From Cellulophaga sp. Hel_I_12 (GTDB taxonomy: Bacteria > Bacteroidota > Bacteroidia > Flavobacteriales > Flavobacteriaceae): a stretch of 64,000 nucleotides of DNA. Each line of letters opens with the position of its first letter. The first letter of the stretch is position 1. The DNA is taken from the NCBI RefSeq assembly GCF_000799565.1, contig NZ_JUHB01000001.1, positions 186,001-250,000 on the forward strand, written 5' to 3'. The notes beneath the pieces are model-generated. The model had not been told where the DNA came from and searched no databases. It worked only from the letters and a program-made list of their open reading frames with translations. The translations under genes were made by a program, and so were the position numbers. This document shows positions 42,022-51,291 of the stretch, piece by piece.

Positions 42022-42597
42022 TCAAGCATGCGTTTCTATAGTTTTTTTTAGTATTCTCCCCGGATTCCCAACCACCACACAATCATCGGGAACGTTTTTT
42101 ACAACAACAGCCCCAGCCCCAATCTTTACATTATTGCCAATGTGTATGTCTCCTATAACGATAGCGCCCGTGTAGATAGAAACATTATGACCAATAGTAG
42201 GTCGTTTTCCGTTTACTTCGCCCACTGTAACTAAATGGTTTACATATAGGTTTTCACCAATACTATCAGCATTTAAGATAGTACCATACGGGTGCCCGGT
42301 AAGGACTCCTCCTCCTAACTTTGTTGTGACATCAATTGTAAAAAGAGCTTGTTTTCGGCAGTATATATTTAAGAAATGCGAAACAAGGCTTCGCGTTCTA
42401 AAATAAAATAAGGTTCTAAAATCTGGTGCACTGGCTAGAAAATGTAGCAATAAACTTGTTTTACTCTGCTGCAGCCCTTTTGAACTCGCCCAGCGTTCTA
42501 AATCTTTATCAATTATTTTTTTATGCGCACTGGTATGGTATACTACCAAGTGTGGTACTAAGAAAATTTTATAAAAAGTAAATAGCACGGTTTTCAT
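42022..42597 (-). CDS. CysE-like hexapeptide acetyltransferase
   Basis: A 191-residue protein: an alpha-helical N-terminal part (about 1-85) and a left-handed beta-helix (VGEVNGKRPTIGHNVSIYTG, IGDIHIGNNVKIGAGAVVV) ending VVGNPGRILKKT, as in serine acetyltransferases and capsule O-acetyltransferases. The HLVTVGE block corresponds to the catalytic His loop. In this setting it most likely O-acetylates a cytoplasmic sugar precursor rather than serine. Its start overlaps the upstream glycosyltransferase by 4 bases. Confidence 0.85.
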   Translation of the reverse strand: MKTVLFTFYKIFLVPHLVVYHTSAHKKIIDKDLERWASSKGLQQSKTSLLLHFLASAPDFRTLFYFRTRSLVSHFLNIYCRKQALFTIDVTTKLGGGVLTGHPYGTILNADSIGENLYVNHLVTVGEVNGKRPTIGHNVSIYTGAIVIGDIHIGNNVKIGAGAVVVKNVPDDCVVVGNPGRILKKTIETHA

Positions 42598-43727
42598 AAG
42601 TGAGCAGTATTAGTAGGTAAGCTTTTAAAAAGGAGCTCCCATTGACGCATTACGGCATTAAGACGATACTTGGCTGCATTTTTACGTGCATTTTCACCCA
42701 TTTTTATACGCATTTCTTGAGTAGTGATCAGCTGCACTAGAGCATCTGCAAATTGCTGTTCTTCATTTAGGGGTATTAAACAGCCATTTTCTGAACTCAT
42801 AATATTTCTTGGACCATGCGGACAGTCGTAGGCAATTATAGGCAGGCCACAGGCTTGTGCTTCTAAAAGTACCAAAGGAAAACATTCATTATGCGAGGTC
42901 ATTGCAAAAACAGAGGCTTCTAATAATTTGGCTTGTATTTGGTCTGTTGCTCCCATTAAAATCACTTGATGTTGTAAGTTTCTTTGGTTAATTTCATCTT
43001 GAAGCATTTGCACATACGCGGGGCTACCGGTACCATATATTTCTAAACGCCAATCTTTAATTTCTTTAACTACTAATTCCCAAATAGCGATTAAACGATC
43101 ATAGCCTTTTACATGAGCAATTCTTCCTGCTGTAATTACCGTTTTTTCTTTTAATTTTGCAATAGCGTCAGGATAAAACGTGAGTGGGTTAGGTATAATG
43201 GTCACATTATCAGTTTTATAATACTTGGCTTCATCCGCATTTAAAACAATAAGACGGTCATATTTTGATTCTACAAAATCTGCAAATTTTAAAAAGTAGG
43301 TCTTTTTCCAATGACTTGGATTTTCTCGGTAAGGTAATTCAATGGCCTTAGAAAAATGAAATTCTTTGACCTTTGGTATTCTTTTTAAGATGAAAGGTAC
43401 AAAATAAGTATCGGTACTATGACTGCAAACGATCATGACATCTGGCCTTATTTTTTTAATCTTTTTTCGTAAGGTATAAATATGTTTTGGAAGCTTTAAT
43501 AAATTTTTGGGATGAAAATAACTTTTTTCACGATGGTAGTTTATTTGTAAGTCATAAAGCCTAATGTTAGGATCCAAGCGATAACACAAGGGTTCGTTTT
43601 TTTGCTCCGAAGTTATAATATGTACCTCTACGTTTTCTTGCGTAGCAAAGTAGTTGGCTTTTATTGAAAGAACCCTTTCAATACCACCATGTAGGGACAT
43701 TTGATCAATAAGAAATACAATAGTCAT
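42594..43727 (-). CDS. Family 4 glycosyltransferase
   Basis: A 377-residue GT-B enzyme. MTIVFLIDQMSLHGGIERVLS is the acceptor loop. AGRIAHVKGYDRLIAIWELV (about 204) starts the donor domain, and FAMTSHNECFPLVLLEAQACGLP provides the E-x7-E region. It is clearly paralogous to the next gene upstream: both share GGxERVLSIKA, PDVxxVC, NPLxFYP, KGYDRL and YDCPHGP/FDCPYGP blocks. The pair probably adds two related sugars in turn. Confidence 0.88.
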   Translation of the reverse strand: MTIVFLIDQMSLHGGIERVLSIKANYFATQENVEVHIITSEQKNEPLCYRLDPNIRLYDLQINYHREKSYFHPKNLLKLPKHIYTLRKKIKKIRPDVMIVCSHSTDTYFVPFILKRIPKVKEFHFSKAIELPYRENPSHWKKTYFLKFADFVESKYDRLIVLNADEAKYYKTDNVTIIPNPLTFYPDAIAKLKEKTVITAGRIAHVKGYDRLIAIWELVVKEIKDWRLEIYGTGSPAYVQMLQDEINQRNLQHQVILMGATDQIQAKLLEASVFAMTSHNECFPLVLLEAQACGLPIIAYDCPHGPRNIMSSENGCLIPLNEEQQFADALVQLITTQEMRIKMGENARKNAAKYRLNAVMRQWELLFKSLPTNTAHL

Positions 43728-43731
43728 TTTG

Positions 43732-44832
43732 TTAAATTAGGCTTTTAAATAAATTATCCCATTGTATGGCTATTTCTTCAATCAGGTATCGTTTTACATT
43801 GGCTCTAGCCGTTGCTCCCATTTTTGTTCTCCATTGGGCATCATTCATAAGGCTTAGCATAGCATTAGCTAAGGTTGAAGTATTATGGTTGGGTACTAAA
43901 ATACCATCATGGTTTTGTTGAATGATATCTGAAGGCCCATACGGACAGTCAAACGACACGCAGGGTACACCGTAGGCCATTGCTTCTGTGAGTACCATAC
44001 CAAAACCCTCGTACCTAGAAGACATGACATAAATAGAAGCCTCTTTGTATTTTGATGCTATATTTTTAACTGGGGCGTAAAAGTGAACCGAATTTTCAAT
44101 GCCCAAGGCTTTAGCAAGTTCAGGTAAGGCTTCTTTTTCGCTGATGGTTCCATAAATATCTAATTCCCAATCAGGATGCGTATCCTGCACTATTTTCCAA
44201 CTCTGTAAAAGGCGATCATAGCCTTTTTGAAAACTTTGTTTCCCAACAGCGAGTACTTTTTTATTGGTAACGGTACTTATTTCTTCTTCAGGAGGATAAA
44301 AAGACAAGGGATTAGGTATGACCGCTATATTGTTTAATTTCCATTCTTTTTTATTTCCATTGGTTAAAACCACGAAGCGATCATAAAAGTTGGCACCAAA
44401 GTCCATCAGTTTAAATAGAAGCCAAGAGGTACTTTTTTGGATCGCTGATAGCTGATCTTTTTGGATAGCTATGTTTTTAGACACATGACGCTCATAAATC
44501 ATGGGGCAAGGCTTGTTGATCATAAGAGGTAAAAATAAGCCCTTTAGGCCATCATCACAGACGGTAATTACATCTGGCTGTATTTTTGCAATAATTTTTT
44601 TTATTTCATTTCTATACTTTAAAATATATTGAATAGGGTTACCCGTTGCTATAATATTATGAAAGGTAATGGCATCGCTAAAGGTATAAAATAGCTCATC
44701 AGAAAGCTTATTTAATGTTAAAAAGTGTATATCATAGTTCATGGCATCAGCCAGATAACTTGCTTTAATCGAAAGCACGCGCTCTAGTCCGCCAGGCCCT
44801 GAAACTCCATTTGTGATATATAGAATTTTCAA
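43732..44832 (-). CDS. Family 4 glycosyltransferase, paralogue of the downstream gene
   Basis: A 366-residue GT-B enzyme with GVSGPGGLERVLSIKASYL near the start, PDVITVCDDGLKGLFLPLM, the donor-domain start AVGKQSFQKGYDRLLQSW (about 197) and VMSSRYEGFGMVLTEAMAYGVP with both donor-binding Glu residues. Text similarity to the neighbouring transferase along the whole length suggests tandem duplication. It is 6 bases from the pyruvyltransferase gene and within the long operon. Confidence 0.88.
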   Translation of the reverse strand: MKILYITNGVSGPGGLERVLSIKASYLADAMNYDIHFLTLNKLSDELFYTFSDAITFHNIIATGNPIQYILKYRNEIKKIIAKIQPDVITVCDDGLKGLFLPLMINKPCPMIYERHVSKNIAIQKDQLSAIQKSTSWLLFKLMDFGANFYDRFVVLTNGNKKEWKLNNIAVIPNPLSFYPPEEEISTVTNKKVLAVGKQSFQKGYDRLLQSWKIVQDTHPDWELDIYGTISEKEALPELAKALGIENSVHFYAPVKNIASKYKEASIYVMSSRYEGFGMVLTEAMAYGVPCVSFDCPYGPSDIIQQNHDGILVPNHNTSTLANAMLSLMNDAQWRTKMGATARANVKRYLIEEIAIQWDNLFKSLI

Positions 44833-44838
44833 TAGTTT

Positions 44839-45807
44839 TTAATTTATCCTTTTAGAAACATTATTTTTTAATTTAGTAGCAAGCTCATGATGTTTTTCTA
44901 AATTCTTTACTACAGTATTTTTAGAAATTTTGTCATCAAGGTTAAAATTTGTTGTAAATTCTCCTGTTTCACTATTAATGTCAATGCGATTAAACAATTC
45001 TAATATTCCATCAAACCTACAAGAGTCTACAAAACTATCAAAGCCATTCACAAAAATTACAGGAGTACCCATAGCTAAACAGGGTAAAGCACAATGTATT
45101 CTTGAGGTGATTACTAATTTTGCCTTTGCGTATTTGTGTAATAAGTCTTCGGCCATTGCAAATTTTTCAGCTTCGGTATAGGTGTTTGCTGGTGGCTCTT
45201 GGTTTATGAATATTGCCGATTCTAAGAGCTCTTTTGAAATAAATTTTTCAAGATGTTTTTTCTTTTTTGAGAGTTGAAATGCCGTACCGTTAATTATGTT
45301 TCGAATGGTAGCTTTCGCATTGTAAAATATTTTTTCAGGTCTTGGGTAGCTGTATAAGGGATCAACAATATAAATAGCATCACCACGTTCACTATCGTCT
45401 ACCTTATAAGAATCTAAGGTAAGTGTTAAACAGCCTGAAAAATAAGCTTCAATACCTTTTGCGCTTAGGGTATCTGCTGTAAATTGGTCCCTACACCCTA
45501 TAGGCTCGTGTTTTTTTAAATAGGCTATTCCTTTTTCACTAAGCATAAATGGAGCTGCCGTGTTGTTCATGTGAAATGAAACAAATATCGGGTCTATGTT
45601 ATCAGAGGGTACCCAATTGTGAATATTGTGTGTAAACCAACCATTCATAATTAATTGCAACTCTTCGCCTTCGTATTCAGCAAGTCGCTCACGGTTAACG
45701 TACGCATCTACTTGTGGTAAAAATTGTTTGGCTGCTAAACTTTGAATATTATCGCCTACATTAAAAAAGCGTTTATTTTCGTCGTAAGAAAGTAATCCGT
45801 ACTTCAT
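44839..45807 (-). CDS. Polysaccharide pyruvyl transferase family protein
   Basis: A 322-residue member of the pyruvyl transferase family, which adds pyruvate ketals to sugars using phosphoenolpyruvate. Motifs: YGLLSYDENKRFFNVGDNIQSLAA at the start (the NxGD substrate loop), HEPIGCRDQFTADTLSAKGI (the CRD block typical of the family), FSGCLTLTL and LVITSRIHCALPCLAMGTPVI (the SRIHxAL block). Cytoplasmic. A pyruvate ketal would add another negative charge to a polymer already predicted to contain uronic acids. Confidence 0.87.
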   Translation of the reverse strand: MKYGLLSYDENKRFFNVGDNIQSLAAKQFLPQVDAYVNRERLAEYEGEELQLIMNGWFTHNIHNWVPSDNIDPIFVSFHMNNTAAPFMLSEKGIAYLKKHEPIGCRDQFTADTLSAKGIEAYFSGCLTLTLDSYKVDDSERGDAIYIVDPLYSYPRPEKIFYNAKATIRNIINGTAFQLSKKKKHLEKFISKELLESAIFINQEPPANTYTEAEKFAMAEDLLHKYAKAKLVITSRIHCALPCLAMGTPVIFVNGFDSFVDSCRFDGILELFNRIDINSETGEFTTNFNLDDKISKNTVVKNLEKHHELATKLKNNVSKRIN

Positions 45808-45835
45808 AATTCATTACTGGTTTTCTAGGTTATAT

Positions 45836-47110
45836 TTAATATCTGATACGTTTATATAAACTATATAAGGGTGCAAATTTATGCCTAAGCATATATTTTA
45901 GTTTTCTTTTTTTCTTTCCTTTTTTGCCTAAATTTTCAACATACGTGGTATCAATTTCTCTAAGTGCTATTTTTTTAATTTGTTCTTTTTCAAAGGTTTC
46001 ATCTTCAAAAATAAAGGGCGAAATTGCTGTTTTTGCCTTTTGGGAGAGCTCCCACCAAAAATAGTTCATGCCTTTACTCGCACTCCCTTGGCCTATAGTC
46101 TGGAACATTTTGCCGTAAAATTGTTGGTCTACTTTAAATCCGAAATCATTTGGGTTTTGTCCGGCTAAAACGAGCCCTAAAATGGTTCTAAAACATTTTT
46201 CACAGTTACTACAATTAAATTCTTCTCGCAGTTCAGAATAACAGACTCTTAAACGCAGGGTTTTTTTGGTGCTTGCTACAAAATTAGCAATCAAATCTAC
46301 TTTGTCTTGCCGTTTCAGTTCATAGCCATCGTGCTTTATGGTAAGGCCTGCCCAAGTTATTTTCTCATCGGTTTCTGGGGTTGATCCCCATTGAATATCA
46401 ATATCTTTGGTGTACGACGAGGCAATCGCAATTTCACTGTATTTGTTTTTATAGGCTATGGGTGCCGTTACGCCCAAAAGCGCAATACCATGCTGTATTT
46501 TACCCCACCAACCCATATCATCCGTTAACAGCAGTACACGATACGAATAAAAATCACGAACGTTCGAGGTGATAAAATTTTTGGTATTGGCTGCTAATAC
46601 AGGTTCTTCTTCAATATACCTTTTTAAATCATTCCATTGCTCCAGGTCATTAATTTCAATATCTGGCCCGTGAATGGTAATTAAATCTGGTTTTGCTTCA
46701 TAATTTCTTAAATAGGTAGCAAAGGCATCAACACCACCACTAAAAAGCATGGCCTTTTTGCTGCCTTCGATGCTATTTTTTACTTGTTTCTTTGCTTTTA
46801 GCCCTCCTTTTAATGCTATATTCGGGTACCATTTTTTAAATACTTCTTTCAGGGCTAGTAATGCCTTAAAATAGTCTTCATCTACTTCATCTACTTCAAT
46901 ATCAAAACCAGCAAACCACGCAATAGTGATAGTATTCGATAAAAACGGTATCACACTAATACTTTTAGGAAACTGACTCACATCTGAATCATAGCTACAG
47001 TAATACGGATTATTTTTCGCAAAGTATTTCTGAGTGCCAGCACTAAAAGAATAATCGTAAGAAATTTTTCTTCCGTTATCAGAATAATTAATGGAATTAA
47101 GTTTTATCAT
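45836..47110 (-). CDS. PP-loop ATPase-like protein of unknown role in polysaccharide synthesis
   Basis: A 424-residue protein I cannot assign to a defined enzyme. AMLFSGGVDAFATYLRN (about 118-134) is a PP-loop of the N-type ATP pyrophosphatase kind (QueC, asparagine synthetase). CYSELREEFNCSNCEKCFRT (about 290-309) has a C-x2-C-x2-C cluster likely to bind zinc, as in QueC-like proteins. The TIHGPDIEINDLEQW and YKNKYSEIAIASSYT blocks look conserved, and the C-terminus is very basic. It overlaps the flippase gene by 4 bases and precedes the pyruvyltransferase. An ATP-dependent amidation or amino acid coupling to a uronic acid is an attractive but unproven idea. Confidence 0.6.
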   Translation of the reverse strand: MIKLNSINYSDNGRKISYDYSFSAGTQKYFAKNNPYYCSYDSDVSQFPKSISVIPFLSNTITIAWFAGFDIEVDEVDEDYFKALLALKEVFKKWYPNIALKGGLKAKKQVKNSIEGSKKAMLFSGGVDAFATYLRNYEAKPDLITIHGPDIEINDLEQWNDLKRYIEEEPVLAANTKNFITSNVRDFYSYRVLLLTDDMGWWGKIQHGIALLGVTAPIAYKNKYSEIAIASSYTKDIDIQWGSTPETDEKITWAGLTIKHDGYELKRQDKVDLIANFVASTKKTLRLRVCYSELREEFNCSNCEKCFRTILGLVLAGQNPNDFGFKVDQQFYGKMFQTIGQGSASKGMNYFWWELSQKAKTAISPFIFEDETFEKEQIKKIALREIDTTYVENLGKKGKKKRKLKYMLRHKFAPLYSLYKRIRY

Positions 47111-48642
47111 GTTTTTTTAAATCTTTTTAAAACAGGTTTAAAAGCATCTTTAAAGAGTTGTTTCTCAAAAGCGTTGATGCCTACAAAGTAGGTTAAAATG
47201 CTGTAAATAAGGGTGTAAAGTGCCCCTTTTTGTATAAAATTAAGCCATCCTTCGCCAGGAACCCAAGTATTTATGAAATAGCCTAAACTAAAACAAATGA
47301 ATACAACAATGATAATTTTATGTACTAGTTCTTTAAAAAAACGAATCATATTTAGTCCTATTGTGTTGTGATAGTAGAAGTTCATCACATTTTGAACAAT
47401 CATCCAGCCAATAATAGAGCCAGACATCATCCCAATAGCCCCATAATCCCTTGCCAAGTAAGCACCTAAAATAGTTCCTAAAATCATAAAAGAAAGGTAG
47501 AGTATAGCTTTGAAGGCTAATTTACTTTTCGCTTCTAATATAGAGTTCCCAAAGCCTTGTACCAAGGGCAAGGTATAGGCGGCCATTATCATAAGGGCAA
47601 TTACCCACGATTGATAGCTTCCTTCTTCTCCTAATTCAGTACCCACCCAAAGATTAACGAATTGTAAGCCAAACAATAAAAACCCCCCAAAAATAAACAT
47701 GAGTACTATAAACGATAAACGCGCAATCTTAATCATCATAGTGGTTAGTTCTTCTCCTGTAGCGTTCGCAACCGACATTTGAGTAGCTCTCGGTAAAAAA
47801 ACACCTGAAATAGCTGTAGAAAATGCACCATAGTAGGAGCCAAGGGTAATACCAATACCATAAATAGTTAAAACTTCTGGAACGCTAATTCTTCCTAAAA
47901 CCCAATGCCCAGCTGACCATTGAAAAATACCTACCAAAGCAAAAATAAAAATCCAACCCGAGTAGCTGAATATTTGTTTGACAAACCTAAACGAAAACTC
48001 ATGTAATTTAATCTTAACCTTGAGCTTTTTGAAAACAAAAACTAAAGTAGTTATAATGATGACAACATTAAAAATAGTATCAATAACGACCAAGGCAATG
48101 GCCTTGCCCCCTAAGGTTAAAATTGCCACTACTGTAAGTGATCGGGTAATGTAGCGAATGATATTTAGGGTTTTAGGAAACACAAAAGCCTCATAACCGT
48201 AGCAAATTCCTGTAAAAGCTGCCCCTGGTAGGCTTATAGAGAGGTTAAAAATAAGAATCACAAAAATGGTCTTGGCGATTTTCATTTCTTCTGTATTCAT
48301 TTTGGTGAAATACGAATCGATAAAAAAAGTATAGAATAGCACACCCAAAATCACGATAATCGCAGAGATGACGAAAAAAATTCGCATGGTTACGGCCAAA
48401 AAATTTTCTTCTCCTTTGCTGTCCTTTTGGGCTCGGTACTTCGCTACAAAGCGTACAATAGTGTTGTTCAATCCAAAATCTAATAAAGAAATGGTACCTA
48501 CTAAGGCTCCGATGGTAAGGTAAATGCCATATTCAGAAGCGCCTATATGACTCAATATAAAAGGAGTCAACAAGATGCCCACTACATTGGTTAAAAAAAT
48601 TGTAGCGTAATTTAGGAAAGCTCCTTTTTTTAGTTGGCTCAA
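47107..48642 (-). CDS. wzx: Wzx-type polysaccharide flippase
   Basis: A 511-residue membrane protein with about 12-14 hydrophobic segments, of the MOP/PST exporter superfamily. It starts QLKKGAFLNYATIFLTNVVGILLTPFILS in the usual style, with SEYGIYLTIGALVG, NTIVRFVAKYRAQ and PGAAFTGICYGYEAF following. It flips the lipid-linked repeat unit to the periplasm for polymerisation. It is the second gene of the 17-gene operon, 37 bases after the UDP-sugar dehydrogenase, and overlaps the PP-loop protein gene by 4 bases. Confidence 0.9.
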   Translation of the reverse strand: MSQLKKGAFLNYATIFLTNVVGILLTPFILSHIGASEYGIYLTIGALVGTISLLDFGLNNTIVRFVAKYRAQKDSKGEENFLAVTMRIFFVISAIIVILGVLFYTFFIDSYFTKMNTEEMKIAKTIFVILIFNLSISLPGAAFTGICYGYEAFVFPKTLNIIRYITRSLTVVAILTLGGKAIALVVIDTIFNVVIIITTLVFVFKKLKVKIKLHEFSFRFVKQIFSYSGWIFIFALVGIFQWSAGHWVLGRISVPEVLTIYGIGITLGSYYGAFSTAISGVFLPRATQMSVANATGEELTTMMIKIARLSFIVLMFIFGGFLLFGLQFVNLWVGTELGEEGSYQSWVIALMIMAAYTLPLVQGFGNSILEAKSKLAFKAILYLSFMILGTILGAYLARDYGAIGMMSGSIIGWMIVQNVMNFYYHNTIGLNMIRFFKELVHKIIIVVFICFSLGYFINTWVPGEGWLNFIQKGALYTLIYSILTYFVGINAFEKQLFKDAFKPVLKRFKKT

Positions 48643-48679
48643 AATAGTATGGGGTTATAGCTATAATTAAAATTACTTT

Positions 48680-49963
48680 TTACAATCTACCGTTCACTTG
48701 ATCCAGAGCTAAAATACCTTTAACATCGTATAAAATGCCATTGGGCGCTAACAAACTTTTTAGATCTAAGCTCAAAAACTCTTGATGAGCCACCGTCAGT
48801 ACCACAGCGTCAAATTTCTCAGTAGGGAGGCTAGTACTTGTTTTAAGTCCGTACTCGTGATGCACTTCTTCAGGGCTGGCCCAAGGGTCATAAATGCTTA
48901 CTTGGGTACCAAAACTAGTTAAATTCTTAATCACGTCTACCGCACGGGTATTGCGCACATCAGGGCAGTTTTCTTTAAAGGTGATGCCTAAGACCAAAAT
49001 TTTGGCCTTTTTTATTTTAATGTCTTCTTGCACCATTAATTTAATGACTTCTGAGGCTACATAGCTTCCCATACTGTCATTTAAACGCCTTCCCGCTAGT
49101 ATTATTTCAGGGTGGTAGCCAAATTCTTGGGCACGTTGTGCTAAATAATACGGATCTACCCCTATACAATGACCGCCTACCAAACCGGGTTTAAAGGGTA
49201 AAAAGTTCCATTTGGTCCCCGCTGCTTCTAATACCGCATGGGTATCAATATCCATTAAATTAAAAATCTTCGCCAGTTCATTCACAAAGGCAATGTTGAT
49301 ATCGCGTTGCGAGTTTTCAATAACCTTGGCCGCTTCAGCGACTTTTATGGTAGGGGCAAGGTGGGTACCCGCGATAATGACACTCTTATATAGGGCATCA
49401 ACTTTTTGTCCAATTTCAGGCGTAGAGCCTGAAGTTACTTTTAGTATTTTTTCTACGGTATGCTCCTTATCTCCTGGATTAATACGTTCTGGGGAATAGC
49501 CTGCATAAAAGTCTATATTAAAACGTAAACCACTCACTTTTTCTAAAACGGGAATACATTCTTCTTCGGTAGCCCCTGGATATACCGTACTTTCATAAAT
49601 AACAATATCGCCTTTCTTGAGTACTTTAGCGACAGTCTCACTCGCTTTATATAAAGGCGTTAAATCAGGTCGGTTATTTTTATCGACAGGAGTGGGTACC
49701 GTAATAATAAAATAGGTGCAGTCTTTTAAGGCCTCTAGTTGGTTGGTACAATACAAACCTTTTTCCATGTGGGCATTAGCCGCAAACACTTGTTTTAAAT
49801 CGGCATCAGATACCTCTAGGGTTTTATCAACGCCCGATTGTAATTCTTTAATTCTAGTCTCGTTAATATCAAAGCCAATTACGGGGTATTTGGTGGCAAA
49901 TAAGCGGGCTAGGGGTAAGCCTACGTAGCCTAAGCCTATCACTGCAATTTTTGATGTATTCAT
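48680..49963 (-). CDS. UDP-N-acetylhexosamine 6-dehydrogenase (WbpA/TviB type)
   Basis: A 427-residue NAD-dependent dehydrogenase that oxidises C6 of a UDP-HexNAc to give UDP-GlcNAcA or UDP-GalNAcA. Motifs: KIAVIGLGYVGLPLARLFA (6-24), TVPTPVDKNNRPDL, YESTVYPGATEE, SPERINPGDKEH and the catalytic Cys in GGHCIGVDPYYLA. The KNNRPDL and INPGDKEH blocks are those of TviB-like rather than UDP-glucose enzymes. It appears to be the first gene of the long operon. A TviC/WbpP-like epimerase is encoded just upstream, completing the usual pair. Confidence 0.9.
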   Translation of the reverse strand: MNTSKIAVIGLGYVGLPLARLFATKYPVIGFDINETRIKELQSGVDKTLEVSDADLKQVFAANAHMEKGLYCTNQLEALKDCTYFIITVPTPVDKNNRPDLTPLYKASETVAKVLKKGDIVIYESTVYPGATEEECIPVLEKVSGLRFNIDFYAGYSPERINPGDKEHTVEKILKVTSGSTPEIGQKVDALYKSVIIAGTHLAPTIKVAEAAKVIENSQRDINIAFVNELAKIFNLMDIDTHAVLEAAGTKWNFLPFKPGLVGGHCIGVDPYYLAQRAQEFGYHPEIILAGRRLNDSMGSYVASEVIKLMVQEDIKIKKAKILVLGITFKENCPDVRNTRAVDVIKNLTSFGTQVSIYDPWASPEEVHHEYGLKTSTSLPTEKFDAVVLTVAHQEFLSLDLKSLLAPNGILYDVKGILALDQVNGRL

Positions 49964-50292
49964 TTTTCTTTACTCTTTTTAATTTTATACTGGTATATAA
50001 TAGCTATTTCTTCTTACTATAACTCTAAGCACTAATTTAAAGTGCTTTCTTTTTCTTTTACTTTTTTCTTTTTTGTTCTCGATACAATTTTTTATCAAAA
50101 ATCACTCGAACTGACATTGAATTATCATCACAAACGGTTCTCGATACATTTTTTACTATAGGCTATTACGCAAAAAAAACTCGAACTGACATTTTTGACA
50201 CTAATACCCAATGGGTTAAATTAGTATTTTATAACAACTAAACTTAAGGTACTAAAAGCAAGATGCTAGAACTAAGTCAAATTGCTTGTCTT
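49964..50292. other. Spacer upstream of the 17-gene operon, with a duplicated dispersed repeat
   Basis: About 330 bases without a gene. It should contain the promoter of the long minus-strand operon, but no clear -7 box was found by eye. It contains two direct copies of a GTTCTCGATAC...CTCGAACTGACATT element (50075-50118 and 50137-50192) and a hairpin just past the upstream epimerase gene. Confidence 0.45.
50075..50192. repeat. Two direct copies of a GTTCTCGATAC...CTCGAACTGACATT element
   Basis: Copy 1 is 50075-50118 and copy 2 is 50137-50192. Both open with GTTCTCGATAC, run through a T-rich then A-rich centre and close with ACTCGAACTGACATT. The second has a longer centre. The ends are partly complementary (CTCGA against TCGAA), so each could fold. 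No coding capacity is seen. Confidence 0.55.
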
Positions 50293-50295
50293 TTA
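50253..50295 (-). terminator. Possible terminator hairpin after the TviC/WbpP-like epimerase
   Basis: TAAAAGCAAG pairs with CTTGTCTTTTA with a single bulged base around a 22-base loop. The stem overlaps the epimerase stop codon. On the minus strand a short CTTTTAG follows, so the T-run is weak and termination would be partial. Confidence 0.3.
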
Positions 50296-51291
50296 TTTCA
50301 AATGCTCCCAATACCAGTCTACCGCTTCTTTTAATCCTTTTTTAATATCGTAACTTGGGTTATAGCCCAATAAATTTTTAGCTTTTTCAATAGACGCCAA
50401 CGAATGCGGAACATCACCTTGGCGTTCAGGACCGTTAACGATAGCAATGTTAGCAATAGCAGCATCGTAGGCACTTAAATATTCTTTAAGCAGGGCTGTA
50501 AGTTCATTTAAATCAGTGCGTTCTCCATAAGCCACATTATACACCGTATTAAGCGCTTCTTTATTTTGGGTTAGTAAAGCCCGAACATTCATTTCAATGA
50601 CATTATCGATATAGGTAAAATCTCTGGAGTAGCTGCCATCCCCATTAATCACTGGCGATTCGTGCTGCATCAACTGCATAACAAACTTAGGAATCACTGC
50701 AGCATAGGCGCCATTAGGGTCTTGCTTTCGTCCAAAAACATTAAAATAGCGTAAGCCTATGGTTTCTAAACCGTAAGTTTTACTAAAGACATCGGCGTAT
50801 AATTCATTTACGTATTTGGTAATGGCGTATGGAGATAGCGGTTTACCTATAATATCTTCTACTTTAGGCATGCTTTTAGAATCGCCATAGGTAGATGAGC
50901 TTGCGGCATACACAAAGCGTTTTACCTTGGCATCGCGCGCAGCGACCAACATATTTAAAAAGCCAGATACGTTTACCGCATTACTGGTAATAGGATCGTT
51001 AATTGATCTTGGTACAGAACCCAATGCCGCTTGGTGCAATACATAATCGACCCCTTCGCAGGCTTTTTTACAATCTTCTAAATTCCGAATATCGCCTTCT
51101 ATAAGCGTGTAATTCTCATTTTTTAAACATGCTTCAATATTTTCTCTTCTTCCGGTAGCAAAATTATCTAAACAACGTACCTTATTGCCGTTTTTTAAAA
51201 GGGCCTCTGAGAGGTTAGATCCTATGAATCCGCCACCACCAGTGACTAAAATATGTGCGTTTGGGCTAAAGTTTAAATTTTTGATGTCCAT
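50293..51291 (-). CDS. UDP-N-acetylhexosamine(uronate) 4-epimerase (WbpP/TviC type)
   Basis: A 332-residue extended short-chain dehydrogenase. VTGGGGFIGSNLSEALL (about 17-33) binds NAD. ASSSTYGDS and YAITKY (catalytic Tyr/Lys) form the active site. NVFGRKQDPNGAYAAVIP is the block typical of WbpP/TviC enzymes acting on N-acetylated sugars. It interconverts UDP-GlcNAc/GalNAc or their uronic acids. With the dehydrogenase downstream it would give UDP-GalNAcA or UDP-GlcNAcA. A gap of about 330 bases separates the two genes, so they are probably transcribed separately. Confidence 0.9.
   Translation of the reverse strand: MDIKNLNFSPNAHILVTGGGGFIGSNLSEALLKNGNKVRCLDNFATGRRENIEACLKNENYTLIEGDIRNLEDCKKACEGVDYVLHQAALGSVPRSINDPITSNAVNVSGFLNMLVAARDAKVKRFVYAASSSTYGDSKSMPKVEDIIGKPLSPYAITKYVNELYADVFSKTYGLETIGLRYFNVFGRKQDPNGAYAAVIPKFVMQLMQHESPVINGDGSYSRDFTYIDNVIEMNVRALLTQNKEALNTVYNVAYGERTDLNELTALLKEYLSAYDAAIANIAIVNGPERQGDVPHSLASIEKAKNLLGYNPSYDIKKGLKEAVDWYWEHLK

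Noticed and set aside
42022..42597. Housekeeping serine acetyltransferase (cysE)
   Set aside because: It overlaps a glycosyltransferase gene inside the polysaccharide operon and is shorter than typical CysE; a sugar acetyltransferase is more likely.
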